Assembly (NCBI GenBank): GCA_964346275.1
Contig: CAYFUR010000003.1
Span: 1-64,000 of the forward strand
Reading direction: 5' to 3'
Length of the DNA: 64,000 nucleotides
DNA from: CAYFUR01 sp964346275
GTDB taxonomy: Bacteria > Sumerlaeota > Sumerlaeia > SLMS01
A program made the position numbers and the translations under genes. Every line of letters begins with the position of its first letter. The first letter of the stretch is position 1. Below the pieces are notes generated by a model that did not search any database, was not told where the DNA came from, and saw only the letters and a program-made list of their open reading frames with translations. Shown one piece after another: positions 20,000-27,549 of this stretch.

Positions 20000-20264
20000 G
20001 TCTATAAGAGTTTTCGGAAAGAGATGCCGGAAAGGGGCGGCCCATCCTCATCATCTTCCTCTTCCTCGTCCTCGTCATCTTTATCGCCGGGCGCGCCGTA
20101 GCCTGCTGGGCGAAGGCGGGTCCTCGAAAATGCCTGCCGCAGTTGCAGAAGACGGCAAAATGGAGTCCAAATAGACACGGAAGAGTGAGTGCAAGAGACC
20201 TGCGTTCCCGCCGCATACGGCAAGGAATTATGAAAAGCCCTCTATACGCGGGCCATGAATCAAA
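20000..20264. other. intergenic, no supported gene
   Basis: This stretch lies between the terminator and the end of trpS; with the bases back to 19944 the gene-free region is 321 bp. A leftward frame (TTG 20223 to 20002) would encode 73 residues with an acidic tail of mostly Asp and Glu. It has no ribosome site, so I do not call it a gene. Nothing else is recognised. Confidence 0.5.
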
Positions 20265-21272
20265 TTATTGGTAAAGGTGCAGCTTCTCCCGCACCGTCTC
20301 CATGGTCTGGCGGGCGCGCTTGCGGGCTTTCTCGTTCCCCGCTTCCAAAATCTCCTTCCACTTGCCCGGCTGGGCCTCCAAAGCGGCGCGCTTCTCTTCC
20401 GCGGGTTGAAATTTTGCCTCGACCGCTTCCGCCAGCACTTTCTTGCACTGGATACAGCCCCAGCCCGCCTGGGTGCAGTTCTCCCAGATTTCGGCGTGGC
20501 GCTCCTTTGGCGTAAAGACCTTGTGATAGTCCCACACCGTGCATTTTTCCGGGTTGCCGGGATCGGTCTTCCGCACGCGGGCGGGATCCGTTTTCATCAC
20601 CCGCATCTTCTCCCACTTCTCCTTGGGCGTTTCCGAGATATAGATGCAATTGCCATAGGACTTCGACATTTTGCGCCCGTCATTGCCGAGCAACACCGGC
20701 GCCTGGCTCAGTCGCCAGTTGGGAACACGGAAAACCTCGCCATAGCGCACATTGATCTTCTGGGCGATGTCCTGTGCTTTCTCGATATGCTCAACCTGGT
20801 CCTTGCCGACAGGGACCACGTGGGCCTGATACATGAGAATGTCCGCCGCCTGGAGCACCGGATAGCCGAGGAAACCGTAGGTGCGCAGCTCCTCGTTTCC
20901 CTGTTCCACGACGAGATCCTTCCAGGAGGTGCAGCGTTCGGCCAGGCCCAGCGGCGTGAACATCCCCAGGAGCAGAGCCAGTTCGGCGTGTTCCTTCACG
21001 GCGGACTGGATAAAGATCGTTGATTTTTCCGGGTCGAGGCCGATCGCAATCCAGTCGAGCATCTGGTTGCGGATGTTTTCAGGAAGCACGCTCAGGTCAT
21101 TGTAATTATTCGTCATCGCGTGCCAGTCGGCGATCATGAAATAGGCGTCGACCTCTTCCTGGAGTTCAAGCCACTGGGAAAGCGCGCCGACATAGTTGCC
21201 GAGATGCTGGAGGCCGGTGGGGCGGCTGCCCGAGAGAAGTCTCTTTTTTTCCGCGATTTCGCTGCTTGCCAC
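20265..21272 (-). CDS. trpS: tryptophanyl-tRNA synthetase
   Basis: 335 residues, normal for bacterial TrpRS. Charges tRNA-Trp with tryptophan using ATP; class Ic, cytoplasmic homodimer. Seen: the HIGH-like signature in SRPTGLQHLGNYVGAL (about residues 16-31), YFMIADWHAMT, the tryptophan-pocket region GYPVLQAADILMYQAHVVPVGKDQ, and KMSKS near residue 202 in GRKMSKSYGN. It starts 14 nt after the stop of the upstream M50 protease gene on the same strand, a pairing also seen in other bacteria, and the two are probably co-transcribed. Confidence 0.97.
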   Translation of the reverse strand: MASSEIAEKKRLLSGSRPTGLQHLGNYVGALSQWLELQEEVDAYFMIADWHAMTNNYNDLSVLPENIRNQMLDWIAIGLDPEKSTIFIQSAVKEHAELALLLGMFTPLGLAERCTSWKDLVVEQGNEELRTYGFLGYPVLQAADILMYQAHVVPVGKDQVEHIEKAQDIAQKINVRYGEVFRVPNWRLSQAPVLLGNDGRKMSKSYGNCIYISETPKEKWEKMRVMKTDPARVRKTDPGNPEKCTVWDYHKVFTPKERHAEIWENCTQAGWGCIQCKKVLAEAVEAKFQPAEEKRAALEAQPGKWKEILEAGNEKARKRARQTMETVREKLHLYQ

Positions 21273-21286
21273 TGAAGAACCTTTCC

Positions 21287-21985
21287 TTAGCCCAGAAATT
21301 GAAACGGAAGGGCGATCAAAGAACTAGCCATCCGGACCATGGGGGCGACAACCCCATTATAGAGCACGGCAATGGCCGGGCTGGAGATGAGGAGAATCAA
21401 GATAATATAGCTGAACTGGCGCACCTGGAAGAAGACCTGGTGAAATTGCGGGCGGTCCTTGATGAACCAGTGCCAGAGCACATGCGAACCATCCAGCGGC
21501 GGAATGGGAATCAAGTTGAAGCACATGAGAACCAGGTTGATGCGGATCGAGTAGTCCACCAGTTGAAAAACCGTCTGAACGGTGGAGTCTGGAAGGGGGC
21601 TGTCGAAGACGATAAGCGTGATGAGGATCACCTGCGCGACGACAACGGTCACCAGCATGAGAAAGAAATTGGAGAAAGGACCGGCGAGCGCGACGACCAC
21701 GCCGTAGGCGCCTCCCCGGCGGAAATTCTCCTCTACCACAGGGACAGGCTTGGCCCAGCCGATCAGGGGAACCCCGCCAAAAAGAACGGCGGCAAAGGGG
21801 ATGAGAATTGTTCCGAAGATGTCAATATGCGGAATTGGGTTGAGGGTGACCCGGCCCTGATAGGCGGACGTCTGATCCCCGCCCCACCTGGCCGTAATGG
21901 CGTGGGCCATCTCGTGAAAGGAGAGCGCGAAGAGAAAGATCGGGAATGTGATGAGGAACCGGGGAAGGGCCTCTTGAAAGTCCAT
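21287..21985 (-). CDS. site-2-type zinc metalloprotease, peptidase M50
   Basis: 232 residues, intramembrane protease of family M50B (YwhC/S2P group without a PDZ domain). Seen: the zinc-binding HEMAH at residues 24-28 in the first helix (ALSFHEMAHAITARWGGD), the second zinc ligand region in NLIPIPPLDGSHVLWH near residue 168, and about five to six membrane helices. It would cleave membrane-spanning substrates in the cytoplasmic membrane; the substrate is unknown. First gene of a pair with trpS. The start is ATG 21985. Confidence 0.92.
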   Translation of the reverse strand: MDFQEALPRFLITFPIFLFALSFHEMAHAITARWGGDQTSAYQGRVTLNPIPHIDIFGTILIPFAAVLFGGVPLIGWAKPVPVVEENFRRGGAYGVVVALAGPFSNFFLMLVTVVVAQVILITLIVFDSPLPDSTVQTVFQLVDYSIRINLVLMCFNLIPIPPLDGSHVLWHWFIKDRPQFHQVFFQVRQFSYIILILLISSPAIAVLYNGVVAPMVRMASSLIALPFQFLG

Positions 21986-22113
21986 GCGAAAATCACGCTT
22001 TACGGCCTGTTAGCCAATCTGGTCGCTTGTTGTCAGAATCACCCGGCCACCGGTCAATCTCATTCCACGGCGCCTCGGAAGCAAGGCCTGCGCAAGGGCG
22101 TCGGGATTCAACG

Positions 22114-24381
22114 ATGCGGACAACCAAGGACATCATGCTGGAAAAGCGCTCGGGCGCCCGCCGGACGAGTGAAGCCCGGCCGAGACTGGTGGTGCTTCTG
22201 CTCCTTGGCTTGTTCCCCCTGCTCCTGATCGAACTCGTGCCGATCCCCACGCTCACCGCTTTTGAATGGACCGTATACGACGCGCAAATGCGCGTGCGCA
22301 ACGAACTGCTCCCCCGCAGCATCAGCGACTCGATCATGGTGATCGGTGTCAGCGATACCGACGAGGAGCGCCTGGATAGCGACCTGGCCAGACGCCAGTC
22401 GTATATCGAGCTGCTCAATCGCCTGAACGAATGGGGCGCGCGGACGATCACCTTCGACCTGTTTTTCATGCGTGAGGAACCCACCGATTCGCTCTTCGCA
22501 AACGCCATCAAGGCGGAAACCCTGCCCGCGATCCTGGCCTATCACTTCAAAAGCCGGGCGCCCGTTTTCGAGCCGGAGGGATCTCCCCCGCCCGAGCTGG
22601 CCGAGTTTCAGGAAATGGCTCGATACGGCCAGGATGCGGAAGCGCTCGAACAGGGCGTGAAACGCTTTGATGACTACTTGCTGCAGCTTCGGGCCTTTCA
22701 AAAGCAAAATGCCGGCGAGGGGCAAAGCGTCGAGTTTTTCCAGCGGATCGCCTGGGCGAGGCACCTGCGCAATGGGCTGCTTCGCCGGTGGTTCTGGCTC
22801 ACCCAGGGCCACGAGTTCGATCCAGCCAGGGGGGGCAATCCCTACGAGGCGCTGGATCTCTCGCTGTTGTCCCCGCTTGTCATGGTCGCGCCGCAGTCGC
22901 TGGGCTTCGCGAACGTGGAGAAAGGGGAACAGGATGTCGTTCGCAAAGTCCCTCTTGTCTATTCCTACCGCGAGCGGCTTTTCCCCCACCTGTCCCTGGC
23001 AACCGCCCTCGAGCATTTTGGTGTTTCCTTCTCCCAGGTCGAGATCAACTGGGGGCGAAACCTCAGCTTTGAAACGCCGGCGGGCCAGACCGTTGCCATT
23101 CCCATCGATCAACGGGGGCGCTATCTCGTGAATTTTCGCGAGGGAGAAGAATACCTGAACCGCAATCCAACCCTCAGCGCGGTGGTTCTGCCGGAATTTC
23201 GGGAAGAGGTGTTCGGCGAAAAACCCGCGGGCCACTTTCGGGATCACTTTGTGATCGTAGGCGAGGTCATTTCCGGCGGCATGGCAACGGATATCGAGCC
23301 CGTGCCGATCCAGAACAAGTTTCCCATGGTGGGGCTTCACGCCAATATTCTGGATAACCTTCTCAGGCAGGATTTTCTTTATCGCGCCTCCCCTTCTCTG
23401 CGGTTTGCGATCAGTTGTTTGTCCGGCCTTGTGCTGGCTTTGCTTTACTATTTCCAGTCTTTCTACAGCGCCTCGCGGCTGGCCGTTCTGTATGTGCTGG
23501 CCTACGTGGCGATCCAGTTTTTCCTGTATATGTGGGCTGATTTCGGGATGGATCTGGTCAAGCCGCTGGTTGGAATGATCGGAGCCGTTTTCCTCTTTTT
23601 CGGCTATGTGATCGTTGTGAAAGATCGCGACCGGCGGCTTGTGCGGGATGTCTTCCTCCGCAGTGTCTCGCCACGCATCGGCGAAGAAATCCTGAAAAAC
23701 TACCACGACGAAGCCATCTGGGGGGCCACGCGGCGAATCTCCATCCTGTTTATCGACATCCGGGGTTATACCACCTTAAGCGAGAGCAACCGCCCGGACA
23801 AGGTTCTGGCGGTCCTGGACACCTTTTACGACACCGCATCGGAGATCATCTTTCGCCATGAAGGCCAAGTGAACAAGTTCCTCGGCGATGCCGTGCTCGC
23901 GCTTTTCGGCGCGCTGCCGGAGGAGCCCCCCAACCACGCCGAACGGGCTGTGCGGGCGGCAGCGGAAATCCAGGCCGCCATGCGCCAAGCGAACGCCCGC
24001 GATCTGGAACCGATGCTCGGCACCCCCATCGAAACTGGAGCCGGAGTGAACACGGGAGTGGTGACGGTTGGGCTTGTGGGGAGGAGGCGCATTCGCATTG
24101 AATACACCGCGCTGGGCGATGCGGTGAATATTGCCTCGCGCCTGCAAACCCTTGCCTCGGAAGGAGAAGTCGTTTTGGGCAAGGAAACGGTGGACGATTT
24201 GGGAGGTTCTGGCGCCGCGGTCTTTGAGGAGATGGGACTTCAGACGGGGGCGAAAGAACATCTCACGGTGAAAGGGAAGAAAGAGCCCTTGCCAGTCTAC
24301 CGGGTTGCGTTGCGAAACGGGTTCCAGCTTGATGGCATCTCCAGCATGACAACCGATAACGACCAACAAAAAGGTGATTAA
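22114..24381 (+). CDS. CHASE2-domain class III adenylate cyclase
   Basis: 755 residues from ATG 22114 (ATG 22135, with AAGGA 4 nt upstream, is an alternative). Converts ATP to cyclic AMP. Order: a membrane helix (about 23-45), an extracytoplasmic CHASE2 sensor (about 50-405), three membrane helices (about 425-505), and a class III catalytic domain (about 540-720). Seen in the catalytic domain: the metal aspartates in LFIDIRGYTT (near 545) and KFLGDAVLALFG (near 588, with the purine-selecting Lys), and the Asn and Arg of ALGDAVNIASRL. All key residues are present, so activity is likely. It is probably co-transcribed with the lipoprotein and RluD genes. Confidence 0.93.
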   Translation: MRTTKDIMLEKRSGARRTSEARPRLVVLLLLGLFPLLLIELVPIPTLTAFEWTVYDAQMRVRNELLPRSISDSIMVIGVSDTDEERLDSDLARRQSYIELLNRLNEWGARTITFDLFFMREEPTDSLFANAIKAETLPAILAYHFKSRAPVFEPEGSPPPELAEFQEMARYGQDAEALEQGVKRFDDYLLQLRAFQKQNAGEGQSVEFFQRIAWARHLRNGLLRRWFWLTQGHEFDPARGGNPYEALDLSLLSPLVMVAPQSLGFANVEKGEQDVVRKVPLVYSYRERLFPHLSLATALEHFGVSFSQVEINWGRNLSFETPAGQTVAIPIDQRGRYLVNFREGEEYLNRNPTLSAVVLPEFREEVFGEKPAGHFRDHFVIVGEVISGGMATDIEPVPIQNKFPMVGLHANILDNLLRQDFLYRASPSLRFAISCLSGLVLALLYYFQSFYSASRLAVLYVLAYVAIQFFLYMWADFGMDLVKPLVGMIGAVFLFFGYVIVVKDRDRRLVRDVFLRSVSPRIGEEILKNYHDEAIWGATRRISILFIDIRGYTTLSESNRPDKVLAVLDTFYDTASEIIFRHEGQVNKFLGDAVLALFGALPEEPPNHAERAVRAAAEIQAAMRQANARDLEPMLGTPIETGAGVNTGVVTVGLVGRRRIRIEYTALGDAVNIASRLQTLASEGEVVLGKETVDDLGGSGAAVFEEMGLQTGAKEHLTVKGKKEPLPVYRVALRNGFQLDGISSMTTDNDQQKGD

Positions 24382-24385
24382 AGGC

Positions 24386-25216
24386 ATGAACAACGGCAGT
24401 TCGATTTCGATTCCGGCTCTCCTTCGCGGAGCGATTCTTCTCACGGGGATCTTCCTGCTTTCCACTCTGGCGACGGGATGCAAAACCACGGTTCAGCCTG
24501 CCGGGCATACGGTTTATCCGTCGCCCTACCGGATCGACGATTCCGTTTTGATCTCTTTTCCTGACGATATCATGGAGCGGGAATATCGTGTGAAGGTGGG
24601 GAGCCTCTGGGAGAAGCAGATCTTTATCGTTCCTCTGCTGGATCACTATGCCTCGGAAACAACGGGGCGGATGCGGGGACTCTTTACTCAGAATATCTGG
24701 GTCACGACGAACAGTAAAGTGGATGAAGCGCTGGAACGCCGGATGATGGATCACCAGGCGGGAGAGGAAGAAGAGGTGAAGGAGGAGCGCGACCTGTCCA
24801 AGGTTCTGGACGAGATGGCTGCCGTGGAACGGGGCGAAGACGTCCTGGGGGAGGACGAGAAAAAACGCACCAAGGAAGAACTCACCCAGGAGGCCCTGCG
24901 CGAATCGAGCGAGGAAGCCTTCCAGGAAGCGGAGATCGGCTATTTGATCCGGTTCCAGGACGCCCAGCTTGGCTTTATAGACAATCGTTGTGTCATCAGT
25001 TTCCGGGTCCAGTTTATCGACTGGCGGACTCAAAACGTCTTTTTCGAAAAACGCTACAACCGCGGCCAAAGCCGCCGGTTCGATCCTTATCGAAACAATA
25101 AGACCAATGAAAACACGATCCAGGCGCTGGTCACCGAGGCTTTCGCCGGGAAGATGCGCACGCTCGTCGAGGACATCTCCGCCGTCACAGGCGCACAGGG
25201 TTACGATAACCCGTGA
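24386..25216 (+). CDS. lipoprotein of unknown function
   Basis: 276 residues with a lipobox LATGC whose Cys32 follows a hydrophobic signal (AILLTGIFLLSTLAT), so it is lipid-anchored. The mature part has a strand-rich front, a long acidic helix around residues 125-190 rich in Glu and Lys, and a strand-rich end with VISFRVQFIDWRTQNVFFEKRY. It starts 4 nt after the cyclase stop; AAGGTG lies 9 nt before ATG 24386, while a GTG at 24374 would overlap the cyclase. It overlaps the downstream RluD start by 4 nt. A sensing partner for the CHASE2 cyclase is possible but only from position. Confidence 0.8.
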   Translation: MNNGSSISIPALLRGAILLTGIFLLSTLATGCKTTVQPAGHTVYPSPYRIDDSVLISFPDDIMEREYRVKVGSLWEKQIFIVPLLDHYASETTGRMRGLFTQNIWVTTNSKVDEALERRMMDHQAGEEEEVKEERDLSKVLDEMAAVERGEDVLGEDEKKRTKEELTQEALRESSEEAFQEAEIGYLIRFQDAQLGFIDNRCVISFRVQFIDWRTQNVFFEKRYNRGQSRRFDPYRNNKTNENTIQALVTEAFAGKMRTLVEDISAVTGAQGYDNP

Positions 25217-26244
25217 ATGACGAGGTTCTTCCGGAAAAACCGCTCCCTTCCCGAATCGAGGTTCCCGGAGAAGCTGCGGGCATGCGTCTTGACACGTGGC
25301 TCTCACGTCTCCCCAACGCCCCTTCGCGAAACCGCGTCCAGCAGTTGGTGAAGGACGGCAATGTCCTCGTCGACGGAGAGAACACCAAGCGCAGCTACGA
25401 AATCCAGGGAGGCGAAGTCGTGACAGTGGCCTGGCCGCCTCTCAACGATGATTGGCCATGGCCCGAGGATATCCCCCTCGATATTGTCTATACAGACGAA
25501 GATCTGATTATCGTCAACAAGCAGCCGGGCCTGGTGGTCCACCCATCGGCGGGCCACCCGGACCATACAATGGTCAATGCGCTGCTTCACAACTTTCCAG
25601 ACCTGCCGGGAATCAATGGGGTCAAGCGGCCGGGAATTGTGCACCGGCTCGACCGCGACACCACCGGTGTCATGGTCATCGCAAAGACGGAACGGGCCAT
25701 GAATCTCCTGGCGCGCCAGCTTCAGAAACGCGCTGTCAGCCGGAGATACCTGGCCCTTGTGATAGGCGATCCCGATTGGGACGAGAAACGCGTAGAGGCC
25801 GCCGTTGGCCGCGATCCGGCGAATCGGCTCAGGCGGGCTATCGACGGACCCGACTCGCGGCACGCCGCCAGCAATTTCACGGTCTTGCGCCGCTCGGGCC
25901 AGTTCACCCTCCTTCGCTGCAAGCTGGAAACCGGCCGCACCCACCAAATCCGCATCCACCTGAAACACATCGGCTACCCCATCGTCTGCGACGAAACCTA
26001 CGGCGGGGCGCCGGTTCGTTGCGTGGAAAGGCTCCGCCCGGAACAGCACGAGTTGAAGCGATTCTTCCACCAGTTCAACCGGCCATGGCTTCACGCGCAG
26101 ACGCTGGAGTTTTATCACCCCGGGACGAACGAAAAGTCATTTTTCCAGGTTCCCCCGCCGGATGATGCACAATGGATTCTGGAGTTTCTTTTCGGAGCGG
26201 AAGAAACCAATTCCCTTTGCGGCGAGCGCATCGTGAATGTCTAG
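25213..26244 (+). CDS. RluD-family 23S rRNA pseudouridine synthase
   Basis: 343 residues. Isomerises uridines to pseudouridine in ribosomal RNA. Seen: an N-terminal S4 RNA-binding domain (about 15-80; GMRLDTWLSRLPNAPSRNRVQQLVKDGNVLVDG is its pattern in pieces), then the RluA-type catalytic domain with the active-site aspartate in GIVHRLDRDTTGVMVIAK near residue 145, and TGRTHQIRIHLKHIGYPIVCDETYG near 240. GTG 25213 overlaps the lipoprotein stop by 4 nt (GTGA), so translation is coupled. RluD acts on helix 69; whether this one modifies the same site cannot be seen. Confidence 0.93.
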   Translation: MNDEVLPEKPLPSRIEVPGEAAGMRLDTWLSRLPNAPSRNRVQQLVKDGNVLVDGENTKRSYEIQGGEVVTVAWPPLNDDWPWPEDIPLDIVYTDEDLIIVNKQPGLVVHPSAGHPDHTMVNALLHNFPDLPGINGVKRPGIVHRLDRDTTGVMVIAKTERAMNLLARQLQKRAVSRRYLALVIGDPDWDEKRVEAAVGRDPANRLRRAIDGPDSRHAASNFTVLRRSGQFTLLRCKLETGRTHQIRIHLKHIGYPIVCDETYGGAPVRCVERLRPEQHELKRFFHQFNRPWLHAQTLEFYHPGTNEKSFFQVPPPDDAQWILEFLFGAEETNSLCGERIVNV

Positions 26245-26253
26245 ATGGGGGCC

Positions 26254-27327
26254 TCAGTGTGAATCGGCTGGGACCAGTTCGATCAGCGTCATCTCCGACG
26301 GACAACCAAACCGGATTGGCGGGAGGCCCGGCCGGCCCTCGGAGCCGATGCCCCCGGATACATTGAGATGGGTTTCGCCGACCGCGTGAAATCCGAGCGC
26401 CAGCTCGTCGGGCACAGCCGACAACGTCAACAGGGGCCCGATTCCCGGCAGGCGCACCTGGCCCCCATGAGTATGGCCCGCAAGGCAAAGATCGATCGGG
26501 TTCTCTTGAACCGCGAGAATGTAATCGGGGGCGTGGCCGAGAAGGATCGCCACCTCGCCCGGGCCGGAATCGCCGAGCCACGCCCCTGCCCGTGCCGCGG
26601 CGGCCTGCTGGTTCCGCGAAGAATGCAAGGACAATCCGTATAGACGAATCGGCGTTCCTTGCCACTGAAGGATGTGTTCTTCATCGGACAAGGTCCGAAA
26701 TCCACCGAATCCTTGCTCCAATTTTTCGGAAAGCGGCCCATCGGTATCGCCGGGCACGTTGAGTTTCCCAAGGGGAGCCTCAAGGGAGGCCAGCAACTCC
26801 GCCAGTTTTGGAGCCTCTGATTCGTAGGTTGCAGGCTCGACAGGCTGAAGGAAATCACCGGTGTGAACAATCAGGTCTGGCTTCAGACTTTGCATGACCC
26901 TGACCGCGCGTTTCTCGTAAGTACCAATCCGCGCCGATTGGATATCGCTGATATGCAAAAGCCGAAGAGGCTCCCTGAGGCCCTCGACGGGAAGGGTTTG
27001 CTGGCGAACAGCCAGGCGGCCCGGCTCCCAATGGGTCGCATAGAAGCGCATTCCGAAGCCCGAAGCGGCCGCGAAGAAGGCGAGCGCGGCCACGGCATGC
27101 CAGGCACGGTCGTCCCGGCGCCATCCCGCAAAGAGTGCCGTCGCTCCTGATGGCAGAAGAATGAGCGGTATCCAAAGAGTCGCCGTATTATAGAACAGGC
27201 CGGTGAACTGAAAGAAGGAAAAGAAGCCGGCAAGGAGCCCGCCGAGGATCAGGAAAAGCGCTGCCAGGCAAAGCAGCGCGCCGGCGCAGGCGGTGGCTAC
27301 TGCGGGGTGGCGGGTTGGAAGGCGCAT
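26254..27327 (-). CDS. membrane-anchored calcineurin-like metallophosphoesterase
   Basis: 357 residues. About four N-terminal membrane helices (about 8-100), then a metallophosphoesterase domain (about 125-357). Seen: LHISDIQ, LIVHTGDFLQ, NVPGDTDG, LLGHAPD and LAGHTHGGQVRLPG. Two metal ligands differ from the common pattern: the His of DxH is Gln in SDIQ, and the Asn of GNHD is Asp in PGDTD. Similar SDxQ forms may exist as a subfamily, so it need not be inactive. The substrate is unknown. ATG 27327 lies 8 nt after the FeoB-associated gene stop, making it the last gene of the feo operon. The next gene to the left converges on it with a 9-bp gap. Confidence 0.85.
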   Translation of the reverse strand: MRLPTRHPAVATACAGALLCLAALFLILGGLLAGFFSFFQFTGLFYNTATLWIPLILLPSGATALFAGWRRDDRAWHAVAALAFFAAASGFGMRFYATHWEPGRLAVRQQTLPVEGLREPLRLLHISDIQSARIGTYEKRAVRVMQSLKPDLIVHTGDFLQPVEPATYESEAPKLAELLASLEAPLGKLNVPGDTDGPLSEKLEQGFGGFRTLSDEEHILQWQGTPIRLYGLSLHSSRNQQAAAARAGAWLGDSGPGEVAILLGHAPDYILAVQENPIDLCLAGHTHGGQVRLPGIGPLLTLSAVPDELALGFHAVGETHLNVSGGIGSEGRPGLPPIRFGCPSEMTLIELVPADSH

Positions 27328-27335
27328 GAAATGTT

Positions 27336-27536
27336 TCAGCGCCGGGTGGATTCCCTGGACTTTGCCCGTTTGGCTTTTTCCAGTTGGTTGAGGATCGGCG
27401 AGCAGGCTGACTTGCCGCTGCCGCAGCCGCAGCCCTTCTTCCCTCCGAAAATGGTGCGCCACGTGTTCCAGACGAGCCAGGCTGCCGCACCACCGGCGAT
27501 GGTCCACACAATCAGGTTTTGAAACAGCGGATCCAT
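27336..27536 (-). CDS. FeoB-associated Cys-rich membrane protein
   Basis: 66 residues. One membrane helix (about 8-30; LIVWTIAGGAAAWLVW) is followed by GGKKGCGCGSGKSAC and a Lys/Arg-rich tail. This is the layout of the small FeoB-associated Cys-rich proteins often encoded after FeoB, thought to assist ferrous iron transport or the oxidation state of iron at the membrane. It starts 13 nt after the FeoB stop. Together with the two FeoA genes and FeoB this makes a four-gene iron operon plus the metallophosphoesterase. Confidence 0.85.
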   Translation of the reverse strand: MDPLFQNLIVWTIAGGAAAWLVWNTWRTIFGGKKGCGCGSGKSACSPILNQLEKAKRAKSRESTRR

Positions 27537-27549
27537 GAATTCGCCTCCC

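Noticed and set aside
20002..20223. Leftward 73-codon frame with an acidic tail
   Set aside because: TTG start without a ribosome site; composition of the tail comes from a simple Asp/Glu-codon stretch. It may be real but I cannot support it.
22108..23706. Long leftward frame (532 codons) opposite the cyclase
   Set aside because: The plus-strand protein has intact CHASE2 and catalytic motifs. The reverse frame is rich in His, Gln and Arg and shows no family.
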